Shown here in pieces: positions 12,034 to 23,830 of a stretch of 64,000 nt of DNA. Made by a program: the position numbers and the translations under genes. Position 1 is the first letter of the stretch. Every line of letters starts with the position of its first letter. This DNA comes from Pagrus major (Eukaryota > Chordata > Actinopteri > Spariformes > Sparidae). Below the pieces are notes generated by a model. The model ran no database searches. It worked only from the letters and a program-made list of their open reading frames with translations, and had not been told where the DNA came from. The stretch spans positions 4,392,436-4,456,435 of the forward strand of contig NC_133220.1 in assembly GCF_040436345.1 (NCBI RefSeq). The letters run 5' to 3'.

Positions 12034-13363
12034 AAGCTCTCCAGTAAACCCTTGAAACACACTCAGGTCTGGGCTCGCCGCCAACGTTGCACTGGCCTTA
12101 TGTAACCTCCCTTTATCTCCAAACTTCTCTTTTTTTCTCCCTCGTTCTGGGTCTTTCGTTCCTTTTTTTTTTTACTCCTCGTCCTCCTCCTCGTCTCTGC
12201 TCTTTCACTCATGACTCTCCTGTCTGTCTGTGTAAGCATGACACAGCAGATTTAAAAGCAGCCGACACCCGCCGCTACACACCAACGCCCCCCCGCTGAG
12301 CTCCTCCCAACCTCCCCTGCTAGTGTGTGTCCTTATGAGTGAGATCACCGTCGACATCATGATCTATATATTATGTTTCACTCCTTTATGTCTGTCGGAC
12401 CACTCCCGCTGCCCCAAACACCTCCCACAACCTGTCACATCCAGCTGGGTTTAAAATATGTCGGAGGCGAGACAGAGAGAGTTTGTTTCAGAGCTGGAAA
12501 AACTGAACAATGGGCTTTTAAGTGGAAACTCGCACCACTGTTGCACAAGACAATTTAAAAATTTGAAAGGTTTCACCGCTACAGTGAGCTGGCCGACTCG
12601 TCGCTGGTGCTGGGTGTTGGTTCTGAATACTTTTTTAGTAAATAGTTCCTCATTTGAGTCACTAAAGTTCCTTTAACCTTTAACATTCAGAGCTTTGCCT
12701 TCCCTTTTACATGGAAATAAACTAATGTAGTCAGAAAAACATGTTTTATTTCTGAAAGTAAGGTATAAAAACTCAAGTAGACACTTGCTGCAGGTACAGC
12801 CGAGCGTTTCACCTGGCGGCTGATGCTTTCTAATACACACAAATTTTTACTTGCTACCTGGAGGCGTTGTTGATTGTGCACATGCCTGCTGTAGTGAAAC
12901 ATGATCTGACTGCTTGCTGCCAGCGTGCCCTCGGGCTGTAAGCATCCTGTGATAAGATACCCCGACTTATATAAATCCTGTGACAAAGTGTCCGTGAGCT
13001 GTTTGTCATGTGTATATATTGATTTTAAAGCTCTTCCAGGGTTGAAATTCAGGGTGTTAAACATATTTATTGTTGAAACTCAGGAAAAAATTGCAATTTG
13101 TTTTTTGCACAGAGATTGATTTTTATAGTGTCAAATATATATATTAGTATATTGATGTCATCATATTGTCTTCAGTTTCAGGACAGTGAATAGTTATTAG
13201 TTTTATCGCTTTCTTTCACCTCTGTTGATTTAGACTCCTTCACCTTTTCCTCTGAGGTCACACAGACTCACACCCTTCATATGTGGGTTTGACTGTGTGT
13301 CAAGCCGCCATATCTGGGTGTCATTGTTTGGTTGCCATGTTAAACTATGTGGTCAGACAGAGG

Positions 13364-13365
<2 letters not shown>
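12034..13365. other. OSGIN intron 1 continued, no gene recognised
   Basis: Non-coding. A pyrimidine-rich patch lies at about 12120-12200. The 125-codon reverse frame at 12687-13064 has no recognisable family character and no splice or promoter context. Confidence 0.45.

Positions 13366-13423
<58 letters not shown>
13366..13423 (+). repeat. (GT)n microsatellite
   Basis: About 29 GT units, close upstream of the first coding exon of the OSGIN gene. Confidence 0.95.
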
Positions 13424-13424
<1 letters not shown>

Positions 13425-13630
13425 AGAGGTCAGTGGAAATGTACTGACCGACCATTGTGACTGCTGACGTTGTGAATGATTAACCAAATCGCCCTTACTC
13501 TACTTTCTCTGCGTTAGATAACAGTGGTGATAATGCTATTCTTGGGATACTGACAGTATTAATAATGAATATAATAATAATAATGATGATAATAATTAAT
13601 AATAGCCTTGTTTTTCTCTTCAAGGTCAAT

Positions 13631-16600
13631 ATGGATCTTCATGATAAAGAAATGCTCCCTGGAGAGATTTTGCCTGTGGTGATCATCGGTAAGAAACACA
13701 CACACACACACACACGTCACATGCACTATTACATTTTTGTCGACGGTGCCATAGGAAACCTCAAAGGAGAAGCAGCCAAATGTTCTCATGTCATGATCGC
13801 TTGAAACAGCACAATCCTCTTTGTGCCCTTTTTTCCTACCTTCTCACAGGCACCTGAACGCACCAATAAAACAACAGTTGTTCAGATTGTTCCAGCTCTC
13901 AGCTTTATTACCACGTCAACTCGTCAAACCGGCAGATTAACAACCTCGTGCAACTGGATGCAAGAACAGAGTTATAGTATGTTTGTCAAAATGTGCTACA
14001 GACGGAGCTGTACAGGAGTTGTTTAACCCGCTGTGAAGACAATTAAGATGTACGAGACAGATTATTACAGTCTTTAACCACGTAGCCTCAGGACGTGTTT
14101 ACACCAGCCACAGCAGGATGTGGGGAAGACAGTGTTGCACTAAAGGTTGTGTTAGAAAGTGCATTCAAAATGTTTGTTTCTTCATTAGAAGTGTGTGTGT
14201 TGACAGTGAAAACTCAACTCTACGCACTGCAGCACGGCTGTCAGTCGGGTTCAGAGCTGCAACCATGAATTGATTCATCGATTTGTGTCATTTTTTAAAA
14301 GAAAAACAGTTAAAAAAAAATCTGATTCCAGCTTCTTAAATGTGAATATTTTAGGGTTTATTTAGTTTGTGGACAAAACAAGATATTTGAGGGTATCATC
14401 TTAGGTCTTTGGGGAACATGGTTAGACATTTTTCACCATTTTATTGCAGGGGTCGACCAATATATGGCTCTTTCAGGGCAGATACCGATTATTAGAAGTC
14501 AAGGAGATCAATAACTGATAGTTGGAACCGATAATTGCAGTAAAAGTGAAAATCCTTGTGTCAAAATTTAGAACAACCAGTGATGGAATGAACCGAAGAA
14601 CAATTTTGCCAGGCCAATACTCGGTCTGTCCCTATTTTATAGACCAAAAACTAATCGATTAGTCAAGACAATAATCAACAGATTAATCGCCAATGAAAAT
14701 AATCATTAATTGTAGCCCTGGTTGTCTCAACAGGTTATGAATGATGACTTTATTTATATAACTGCAAGAAAAGGTTGAATATCCGTCTTAAAATAAATTG
14801 AGGTTACTTTATTTCTTTGTTCCAAAACACTCTCAGTTACAGTGAGTTTTTTGTCTGTGTTCTCTGAGGTCAGGATCTATTTTGCGGTAAAACATTCACT
14901 TCCTAAAAGGCACTCAGAGTGAAATTCATTTGTCATCGTGAGCTGGGAAGTCAGGAGTTTTACCGATTTGCATTTGGCCTCGGCTCAGGTGCTGATGTCA
15001 CCGGCTGGGCTCGTTGTACAGGTTGATATGAAGCAGTCAAACTTGCCGAGTCATGCTGCTGCTGCACCGGTGACTTTTATATTGCGGCGCCTCAGTGACT
15101 GCGATAGAAATATGCAGGGTTTTTACTGCTTCTGCAAGATTTATCATGTTTTCTGTCTGCAAAACAACAAACAAACCTCCTGATCACTGCAGCTGTAGCT
15201 GTAGCAACAAGCAAATACGCAATACACACAGTTACCATAAACCAATCACATCGCTCGTCTACAACAACCTGACATTTCAACAGAATTCACCTCTCTCTCT
15301 CTCTCTCTCTCCCTCTTTGTTTACTCAGGTAACGGCCCATCAGGCATCTGTCTGTCATACCTGCTGTCAGGTTACACCCCCTACCTGTCACCTGAGGCAT
15401 CACACCCTAACCCCCTGCTGAACAGCAAGCTGGGAGAGCAGCCTCACCTGTCGCTGCTGGAACAGGTAACACACACACATTGACAGTATGATTAAATAAA
15501 GCTTCTTCAGTTCAAAGAAAGTTCTGACCGTGTCTCTCTGCCCGTCTCTCTCCAGGATCTGGAATATCTGTGCGAGGGGTTGGAGGGGCGATCATCCAAT
15601 CCTGTGGCCGTGCTCTTTGATTCGCTGCTGCTCCCCGACAGTGACTTCGGATTGGACCACACGTCTCCGCTGGAATGGCGATACGAGCCGGAGCGCGCCA
15701 TCCCTCACCTGGTGCTGGGGAAGGGTCCACCTGGAGGAGCCTGGCATGTACGCAGATACAATTATCTGACTGATTATCAATATTGATTATTTAGACTATC
15801 CTAGAGTTATTTTAGCAGGATGGTGAACTGTGACTTTGTTATTTTTGGTTGTATTATTTTATTTGTGAATTTAAGGCTCGTAGAATCACATTTAAGGTTT
15901 TTACATCAGGATAAATAAATACATTTGTTTTCAGCAGTGTCCTTGGTAGTGAAACTAAGGACACAGACATCTCTGAATTTAGATGTTTCATGTCTAATTA
16001 TTGACCACCTTGTTGATTTTAGCAGTATTAACCCACATGCTCACTGAACAGAGATAATATGATCCACTAAACTGGTTGGACTCAAAATTAACCTTTTTAT
16101 TTAAATGGCTGTAATATTTTCAAGTATTATATTTAGCCATCTTAAAATTTCCAGACATGTAAACCCTCATTACACAACAGGATCTTTGTCACGCATATGA
16201 AGACAAATTTACAGATCAGACACTGTGATGGTGTATGCAAACAAGCTTTGTTTCCCTTTGTCAGCTGCTTATTTGCACACAGATGAGATGTTCACATGAT
16301 ACGAGACAAACGTGACTGGAGCTCGACATTTGACGAATTCAGTCTAACAAGTGAAACTGCTGAAACTATACAGCTGATCAACACAGCTGAGTGGATTTTA
16401 ATGTTGTGTGTGTTTATTCTCAGGCTATGGAGGGCTCCATGCTAACCCTGAGCCTCGCTAACTGGATGGAGCTTCCCGGACTCAAACTGAAGGACTGGAT
16501 GAGAGAGAAACGCAGGTACAGTACGTCCACAGTAAAACATAACCACTCTTTATTGTTTTAAACACACAACAGGGTTAATAAAACATATGTTGGACTTTTC

Positions 16601-18764
16601 AGTCCACTCCCAGCCAGCTGTGAGTCCATCCAAACAGTAGCTAGCTGAAGCAGTTTGTTCTGTTTCTGTATATCCACACTTAGCTGTCAACGTAAACAAA
16701 ATGCTGTGAGCTAGCTGACAACATGGACCTAATAGTTGTTAGCCAGCTGACAACCTAAACAAACTTGTTTGCTCACATTCAACCTGAACCAGGCTGTAAG
16801 CATAGCTGGCTGACAACCTGAAGCTAAAAGGTATTGATGACATCAGGTTGTAGTTAGTAGTTTGTAGCCAAACAGGTACTACTATAACTATTCTTAAACA
16901 ACTTTAGCTTGGGCTCATGTTAAAGTGACACAGAGAAAATATTGTGGCTGTACCAAATAAATTAAAGTTTTATTTTTATAATCAGGATCATTAGACATAA
17001 TAGTGAAGTACTGCATACAGAAATATGAGCCACAGAGCAAAGGATGTGGTTTCATGTGATACTCTCTCCTTAATTTGTTTTTCAAATGAGTCGAGCCGAA
17101 CTGATCTGCACTCACTTCACATAAGATGACAATTTGTCTCCATAGCAACTGATTTGAATTGGACTTTCTTCCTGTCCTGTGTTGTATTTAATCTAATCAG
17201 TGTATATGTTTTTTCATTGTTATTTTATTGCAGGAATGTACGAAATGACCGGGCCACACCGGCAGAGATTGCCTCCTACTATCAACACTACGTTTCCCAG
17301 ATGTCCCTGGAGCAGAGCTTTGCCTGTGGAACCACCGTCACCTCAGTAACCAGACAGCCTGGCGGCCAGGAGGGGTCTCCGCCCTGCTGGAGAGTGACGG
17401 GACTGCAGCGTAGAGAGGGAGAAGAGCTGGCAGGTACAGTGGATAAAACACTCTGATTAGTGTTTCAGCACATTGTTTGAAAAATCAAAGGAACTTCCTC
17501 ATTCTCACCTCCTGTTTCCTTCCTCTTTCTAGATGGTTCCTCTGTTTCGGAGGAGGTGCCTTTCTCCCTTCTGGCCCACAATGTGGTGTTGGCAACGGGG
17601 ACCCACGACATCCCGGCCAGGCTCGGCGTGGAGGGCGAGTCCCTGCCCTTCGTCTGCCACTCCTTCTGGGAGCTGGAGGCAGCCATCTCTCGCGGCGAGC
17701 TCGACCAGTCGTCTGACCCCGTGCTGGTGGTGGGGGCGGGGCTTACGGCGGCTGACGCGGTTCTGGCCGCCCACCATCTCAACACACCCGTCTACCACGC
17801 CTTCAGACGCTCAGTCACCGACCCCGGCCTCATCTTCAACCAGCTGCCCAAGCTGCTCTACCCAGAGTACCACAAGGTGAGGAGAGGAGAGTTTGATACC
17901 TGAAGCTGCTGATAGCCGATTATCTTAAATTATTTTATAATTCAGTACCTGAATTAAAATTTTTACTCAAAAAAATAAAGAGATGTCATGAATCAGGTGT
18001 TCAATGTTTGCAGCAGAATTTAAGGAAAGATGAACATTTCAACTGATATTTTTTTGTCTTTATACAACCTTCAGTTACACCACATGCTTGATAAATCAAT
18101 CAAATTATCAGCGATTAATTTATTTAAGGACCAATCAATTAATCTCATCTGCTCTTTCCTGTCTTTCCTCCAGGTTCACCAGATGATGACTCAGCAGCAG
18201 CAGCGGCCGAGCGCTCCACCACAGGACCACGCTCAGAACCGCAACGACAACTCCACCCCTTCCTCTCCTTCCACATCCCCCTCCTCCTACACGGGTTACC
18301 TGAGCTTCCCACGCCACCGGGTCGTGGCGTTCCGACCCGACAAGAAGTGTATCCTGGAGTCAGATTCTGGCCAGCGGACGGTAGTCCAGGTCTCCAAGGC
18401 ACTGGTTCTGATCGGCGCACACCCCAATCTCTCCTTTCTGGAAGACAATGGTCGTCCACTTGGCATCTACACCAACGAGACCATCACCTGCCGGAGAAAC
18501 CCGATTGAGGTCGACCCATTCACGAACAGCGTGGTCGCGGCAGACGGGCCGGGCATGTACGCCATGGGACCATTAGTCGGCGAGAACTTTGTCAGGTTCC
18601 TGAAGGGAGGAGCGCTGGCTATCGCAAGCAACATAGCCAAGAAACAGAGGGAGGAGAGTGGAAGAGAGGAAGGGGATTTAACCATTGACAGACTAATGGA
18701 CAGATGGGTGGATAAGCAGGTGACCACGCAGGCACGAGCAGAGGTTTGTGTTCTGGATTCGTAG
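13631..18764 (+). CDS. osgin1: OSGIN-family protein (oxidative stress-induced growth inhibitor), 7 coding exons
   Basis: The exons are 13631-13688, 15329-15465, 15556-15747, 16424-16515, 17234-17433, 17533-17876 and 18174-18764. All introns are GT..AG, phases join cleanly, and the total is 537 codons. The ATG lies 6 bp inside an exon that opens after 'ctcttcaag'. The protein has an N-terminal dinucleotide-binding motif GNGPSG (residues 20-25), then GLEGRSSNPVAVLFD, KGPPGGAWH (about 121-129), the ATGT motif of flavin monooxygenase-like folds (247-250), a second Rossmann glycine motif VVGAGL (about 292-297), LPKLLYPEYHKVHQMM and a C-terminal MGPLVGENFVRFLKGGAL. In vertebrates, family members are stress-induced (NRF2/p53 targets) and restrain growth; the enzymatic reaction is uncertain. 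The last exon carries an unusual Q/S/P-rich insert of about 35 residues before GYLSFPRHR. Paralogue choice is tentative: the N-terminal half resembles OSGIN2, the C-terminal half OSGIN1. Confidence 0.93.
13691..13720 (+). repeat. (CA)n microsatellite just after the exon 2 donor
   Basis: A CA run begins about 8 bp after the splice donor GGTAAGAAA of the first coding exon. It could modulate splicing, as intronic CA repeats sometimes do, but that is inference. Confidence 0.7.
14250..14724. mobile_element. MITE-like family D element carrying a nested family F insertion
   Basis: The outer ends are inverted: 'agagctgcaaccatgaattgattcat' type on the left and 'aataatcattaattgtagccct' type on the right. 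This is the teleost 'GGGCTGCAACTAACGATTATTTTCAT' family, also seen at 46.6, 46.9, 57.9, 59.7 and 61.4 kb. Between them, 14450-14570 matches the family F copy at 8427-8560. It is non-coding. Confidence 0.5.
15291..15313 (+). repeat. (CT)n tract forming the polypyrimidine tract of an acceptor
   Basis: A CT run sits directly before the acceptor 'ttactcag' of OSGIN coding exon 2. It probably serves as its polypyrimidine tract. Confidence 0.8.
15748..16423 (+). other. OSGIN intron, no other feature
   Basis: AT-rich intron with GT (15748) and AG (16422-16423) borders. No repeat or gene recognised. Confidence 0.7.
16610..16835 (+). repeat. Degenerate tandem repeat with core (T)AGCTGACAACCT
   Basis: At least five decayed units with core 'agctagctgacaacct' or 'agctggctgacaacct' occur within an OSGIN intron. 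Spacing is irregular. It is non-coding. Confidence 0.5.
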
Positions 18765-19572
18765 CAGGTTTCCTGGGAGCGGACTGATGCAAACTCCAAT
18801 TTGATCCAAGCCATGGATCCAGACAAAACAGGAACTGCTGCAATCAAAAGCTAGAGGTCATCCAGAAATCACAGAGTAGGGAAATCAAACACGCTGCTAC
18901 GCCTGGACTTGCACTGGTTTGAATGCGCCTGATATCTTTTTTAGATCTACTGCAGATCTGGACGGCCTTCAGATCTGAGGTATTAAGCAGCTTGAAGTAT
19001 GTTGACAGTTGTGTTGGCAAAATCCTGCAGAAATACAGGTCGGTCATGTAAGTTGGAGTGATGGGGGGAGAATGAGAAAGATGCTGTAATGAGGAAGGTG
19101 GTGGAGGAGAGACAGATGATGCGTCGTAATGTACATGTTTACCAACTGGAAGCTGTTTTTGGATGCAGTAATGACATTGTGTTGTGATGTTTCACCTAGA
19201 GCTTTTCATCAACGCCCCCTGGTGGTCAAATGATGAAGTGAAAACACTCTTTCAAAAATGACCTCAAACATATCTTCCACATATTTGGCATTATCTGTAA
19301 GGCAATTTATAATAATGTACTGGTGACACTTATGTCTGTTATAAGTTGAAATCATTTTATTGGTTTGACATTTAGTATATGATGGGCAACCGGCAAGTAC
19401 CAAGTTTATGGTAAATACTGTGTATCCAAATGACAACCCTGACTCCAAAACAGATTGGACGCTGTGTAAGACAGGTATAAAAACAGAATGCAAACATTTA
19501 CAAACAAACTCTATTTTCCTAAAACTGTTTTACAAAGTGTTTCTGAGCACATGTAGTAATATCCTTTATACC

Positions 19573-19640
19573 AGGGCTGCCCAAAGTGGGGCCCATGGGT
19601 CAAAGTTGGCCCGCCAGATGTTTCTAGTGAAAAAAATAAG
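19573..19640 (+). mobile_element. hAT-type transposon end fragment
   Basis: It begins CAGGGCTGCCCAAAGTGG followed by 'ggcccatgggtcaaagttgg', the classical terminal pattern of hAT elements in vertebrates. Only one end is visible. Confidence 0.45.
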
Positions 19641-19744
19641 AAAGGAAAGAAAATGATAATAAGAATAACTGCTGTTTTATTTTTTATTAGGTGAAAGTGC
19701 TCTTTAAATATGTAATATCTCTATGTATTAATTGTTTCTCATCA

Positions 19745-20015
19745 CCTGATACCAATGAACCTGTTTACCTGTGGAATGATCCAAACAGGTGTTTTGTTGC
19801 TCTTGTCCCAACTTCTCTGAAACATGTTGCTGGTATCAAATTCAGAATAAGCATAACTTAACAAAATCAATGAAGTTGATGAGGCAGTACAATAAATATA
19901 CTGTCCTTGTACTGTTTTTTAAATTGAGTACTCGTCAAAAAGGATTCGCAAATGATGACATTCTGTTTTATTTATGTCTTACACAGCATCCCAACTTTTC
20001 CTAGGAATCAGGGTT
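19745..20015 (+). mobile_element. Short non-autonomous DNA transposon remnant
   Basis: It contains 'tcccaacttctctgaaac' and ends 'catcccaacttttcctagg ... cagggttgta', a terminal pattern I know from abundant teleost elements. It contributes an AATAAA at 19891 in the OSGIN 3' region. Confidence 0.45.
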
Positions 20016-21514
20016 GTACTTTATAACATGTTGTTTATACTTCGAATCTCAGTTTATGCCTGGCTCCAGTTATTTACACGCTGCAGTTTAAGGTAGAAGA
20101 AGTGATCCTTATCACTCAGAGAGCCTTGATCACTACAGTAACTTCCTGTTTAACCAGTCAGCATCACACGTGACCAAAACGAGACACGTTGCCTCCGCCT
20201 CGCACTTTTTTAACAATGTACGAAGAGTGTAATTAACATGTTTCTGTTGTTAAAAATGTATTTCACTGTGTGCAGTCTTTGGCTACATGTTGCAACACTA
20301 CACTGTAACAGTTGCTGTTTCCACAAAACAAGCTGGTTAACAGTTGATTCTTGCTTCTTTTGTTTATATCATTTTCTACTGATGTATATTATGGGTTTGT
20401 GACTCTATGGTGCTTTATTTTTCTATGTTAATAAGACTTTTTAGTCATGTCACAGCAACTGTACCTACCTGATATCTTTGTAAATCTTTGTGATTATGAA
20501 AAGATTTTATACGTAACAAAACAACAGAGAACCTTGTATATTTTTTTTCTACAATTCCTCTCACTGAAAATGTTTAATTTGCTGCTTTTGTAACATCAGA
20601 ATTTCACTGTGATCAAATATATAACATGGAATGAATGAAAAGACACCCAGCACTGGTTTGTAAGCCCCATTGTTTGTATTTCCACATGAATCCACCACTT
20701 CTGTAATAATAAGTAAAACTCTCTTCTGTGTTGTGTTTTAAGAGAAGGAGTCACATGACATCATGTTGATTTCAGCTGTAAAATACATATTCTCATAATT
20801 TGGATTTTTAATAACCATTGTTGGTTATTATCAGGGAGGACCAGGAAATAACCACATTTGAGAAAAGAAAGCAAGAAAATATGCTTAAAAATGACCAATC
20901 AATTATCTAAATTGATGCCTACCAAGTTTTGTCAATTAATTAATTAATTGGATGATCATTTTGGTTTGAGTTGTAGTTATTATCAGTTGAAGAGTTTAAA
21001 AAAAAAAGTGTCTTTTTTAAACGTACATCCCATCCTACATGTGTTTTAATCTAAGGGTTAACACATTTTTGCCTTCATTTTGTAATTCTGAGTGACATTC
21101 GACAGCTGCTGCCTGGATGCTGAGAGTGAACTTTGATCTTGAGCGGCCAGCAGTGCCTGAAACACATTATTCACAGCAATACATTTTGTTTTATGTGAAA
21201 ACGCCTCCATCTGAATGTCTCTTTTGTTTTAAAAACATGTTTGATCTTTTTTAACACAAGTTGTTCATATATGTTTTTATTCTGTTTGTATGACTGAGGT
21301 GATTCATGTCTAATAAGTTTCCATCTGTATTGGCAGTCAAATCTGTATTTTCCATATTGATTTCTCTGTGGGTTTCTATTAAAAGGCAGTTTTTCATCAA
21401 ACATATTTTGTCGTGTTTCTCTCTTCTCTTATTATTTGTCTGTGTTTGCTGTATTTTATGTTATTAAATTCGAAAATATTACTATTGCTTCAAGTGGCCA
21501 AGCCTGTGATTTAT

Positions 21515-21660
21515 AAACATTTATACCATGGTCTGGGTGAATGCTTGATTCTGATTGGCTGGAGGTTGTCAATTAACTTTTGATATAAACTTAACTCAAA
21601 AGTTAAGTTTATATCAAAAGTTAATTGAATGAAAACCTCTGGAACTCCCCAAATAGTTGG
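21515..21660. mobile_element. Hairpin-forming MITE-like element with a perfect 27-bp palindrome
   Basis: Arms 21570-21596 and 21601-21627 are exact reverse complements separated by only 4 bases (caaa). The flank 'ggtctgggtgaatgcttgattctgattggctgg' type sequence is a repeat block I recognise from teleosts. Confidence 0.6.
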
Positions 21661-22449
21661 CTGCCAAAGTCTCAGTGATTTTTTTTACATGTCTTCCTGC
21701 AGTGAACATCACAGCAGAGCAATGAGTTAAATGTGAGAACTGAATCAGAACACAAGAGGGTGCCATCATCCTGCCAACCAGGGACGTAGCTAGTAATGCA
21801 GACTTTCTAAATGTGTCAACATACATTGTGGTCAATGGTGTCACACTTATGTAGAAAATATTCTTCACTACATTTTTTTTTAAACATTTACTTATTTTAA
21901 TTTTTTTTAATTGGTACATTCATGCTCCCCTCAGGACTGATTCATTGGTTTTCCCCATGAAAACTTTGGTATACCTGAAGTCAGTGTGTTTTTTGGTTGT
22001 TGAGGTAATGAACCACAGTCAGACCACCTCTCAGATGTTTGACAAACTGTCTTCTGCAGGTCTCTCCTGGTCTCTCCAGGTCCTCCTCCTTCTCTGCTGC
22101 TGGGTTGTTCGACCTCTCCATACAATTGTCTGATGGAAAGAAAAGACATTTGTGGCCCTTGTTAAAGGATGTTGAAGTTAACTGCAGTGGCAATAAAGAA
22201 AAACAAAATTTCTCATACGGCATGAGTAAACGTTGGTAAAAGCCCAATTGTTTCTATCTTCTCTGCTTTTCATAAAAGCAAAAAGCCAATGAAGAAGAGG
22301 GGTGTTTGTAGAACATAATGTGAATTCGGTGAACAAACTGAACCAGGTCTGTTTCACAAGGCTGGTTTGGAGCTCATGTGAAGAATACAGACAGTTAAAA
22401 CGTTTTATAGCAAGATAATTATCAATAAGATCGTAATAAGACAATAAAA

Positions 22450-23055
22450 TAGCATCCCGCAGGGGTTCCGCGCCTGCCGTTCTGCCCCACCTCCCGGAGG
22501 TGTTCCACCTTTGCCGTGGGCGTCCTGTCCCGTCCCGTCCCGTTCCGTCCCCTTCCCCCTGCCTCCCGACAAGTTCTGCACTCCATTAAGTATTGGATTT
22601 GTTTGGATTCCCATTAAGTATTTACTTAACCTCCCGAGGTGTTCCTCCTTCGCCGTAGGTGTCCCGTCCTATCCCCTTCCGCCCCTGCCTCCTGACGGGT
22701 TCTGCCCTCGCCGGAGGCCTCCTGCCCCTGCCACCCGACGGGTTCCACCTCGCCGTAGGCCTCCCGCCCCCGCGTCTGAGGGATTCCGCCCTCGCCGTAG
22801 GCCTCCGGCCCCCGCGTCCGAGGGGTCCTGCCCTTAGCATCCCGCCCTCACCGTCCCGCCACCCAAGGGGTTGCGCTCACGCCGTCCCATCCCGCCCCTG
22901 CCTCCTGATGGGTTCCGCCCTTGCTGTAGGCCTACAGCCCCTGCCTCCCGACTGGCTCCGCCCTCGCCGTCCCGCCCCTGCCTCCCAACGGGTTCCGCCC
23001 ACTCGTCCAAGGGGTTCCGCCCTCGCCGTCCTGCCCTGCCACCCGAGGGATTGCA
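22450..23055 (+). repeat. GC-rich minisatellite
   Basis: Irregular tandem units contain 'cgacgggttccgccctcgcc' and 'gtaggcctcccgcccc'. G+C is very high compared with the AT-rich surroundings. At 22581-22625 it is already interrupted by a unit of the neighbouring TG-rich array. Open frames on both strands are repeat artefacts. Confidence 0.85.
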
Positions 23056-23515
23056 TTCCCATCAAGTTTTGGATTTGTTTGGATTCCCATCAAGTTTTGG
23101 ATTTGTTTGGTTTTCATCAAGTACTGGTTTTGTTTGGATTTCATCAAGTATTGGATTTGTTTGGATTCCCATTAAGTACTGGATTTCATTCAGTACTGGG
23201 TTTCATTCAGTATTGGATTTGTTTGGATTCCCATTAAGTCCTGGATTTCATTCAGTACTGGATTTCATTCAGTATTGGATTTGTTTGGATTCCATTAAGT
23301 ATTGAGTTTCATGAAGTTTTGGATTTGGTTGGTTTTCATTAAGTATTGGATTTGTTTGGATTCCCATTAAGTATTGGTTTTGTTTGGATTTCATTAAGTA
23401 TTGGATTTGTTTGGATTTCATTAAGTATTGGATTTGTTTGGATTTCATTAAGTATTGGATTTGTTTGGATTCCATTAAGTATTGGATTTGTTTGGATTCC
23501 ATTAATGGATCTATT
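23056..23515 (+). repeat. TG-rich minisatellite, about 27-30 bp unit
   Basis: Units of the type 'ggatttgtttggatt' + 'cccattaagtatt' or 'tcattaagtatt' repeat about 15 times, with length variants of 20, 27 and 30 bp. Both-strand open frames are artefacts. Confidence 0.9.
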
Positions 23516-23524
23516 GTATGTTTG

Positions 23525-23725
23525 CATTTTACATTTACATTTACATTTAGGGCATTTAGCAGATACAATGAGTACATTTGTCACAAGAAAGAAACCACAA
23601 CATATCATCGTTGATAAAGTAAGAATGAAAAAATAGAAACAAATTTCAAGCCCTCATCTGAGCATAGTAGCTGCTATTTATCAAGGATACCTTAAGTACA
23701 TAAGTGCTATGATTTAAGTGCTAAG
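23525..23725 (+). repeat. Dispersed repeat beginning TACATTTACATTTAGGGCATTTAGC
   Basis: The block 'catttagggcatttagcag' is the start of a repeat family I recognise in many teleost genomes. The tail runs to about 23725 before the next array. It is non-coding. Confidence 0.5.
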
Positions 23726-23830
23726 GGTAAGAACATACAAGTGCATATAGGTTTTTTGGTGTTTTGTTTTTTGGGTGGGAGGGAGTCATGCTATGCAGGG
23801 TCAAGATGAAGTCTGAAAAAGTTTGGATTT

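Larger units (their letters stand above)
18765..21400 (+). other. Probable OSGIN 3' untranslated region
   Basis: No further coding potential appears on this strand. Candidate poly(A) signals are AATAAA at 19891-19896, which lies inside a transposon-derived piece, and ATTAAA at 21378-21383, which is followed within 40 bp by a GT/CT-rich stretch. The second fits a cleavage site near 21400 better, but the true end is unproven. A 2.6-kb 3' UTR is long. Confidence 0.4.

Noticed and set aside
11760..12105. Frames with Cys-Val repeats
   Set aside because: Translation of a (GT)n microsatellite.
17465..17798. Reverse-strand frames of 89-106 codons opposite the OSGIN exons
   Set aside because: Antisense shadows of a real, GC-rich coding exon.
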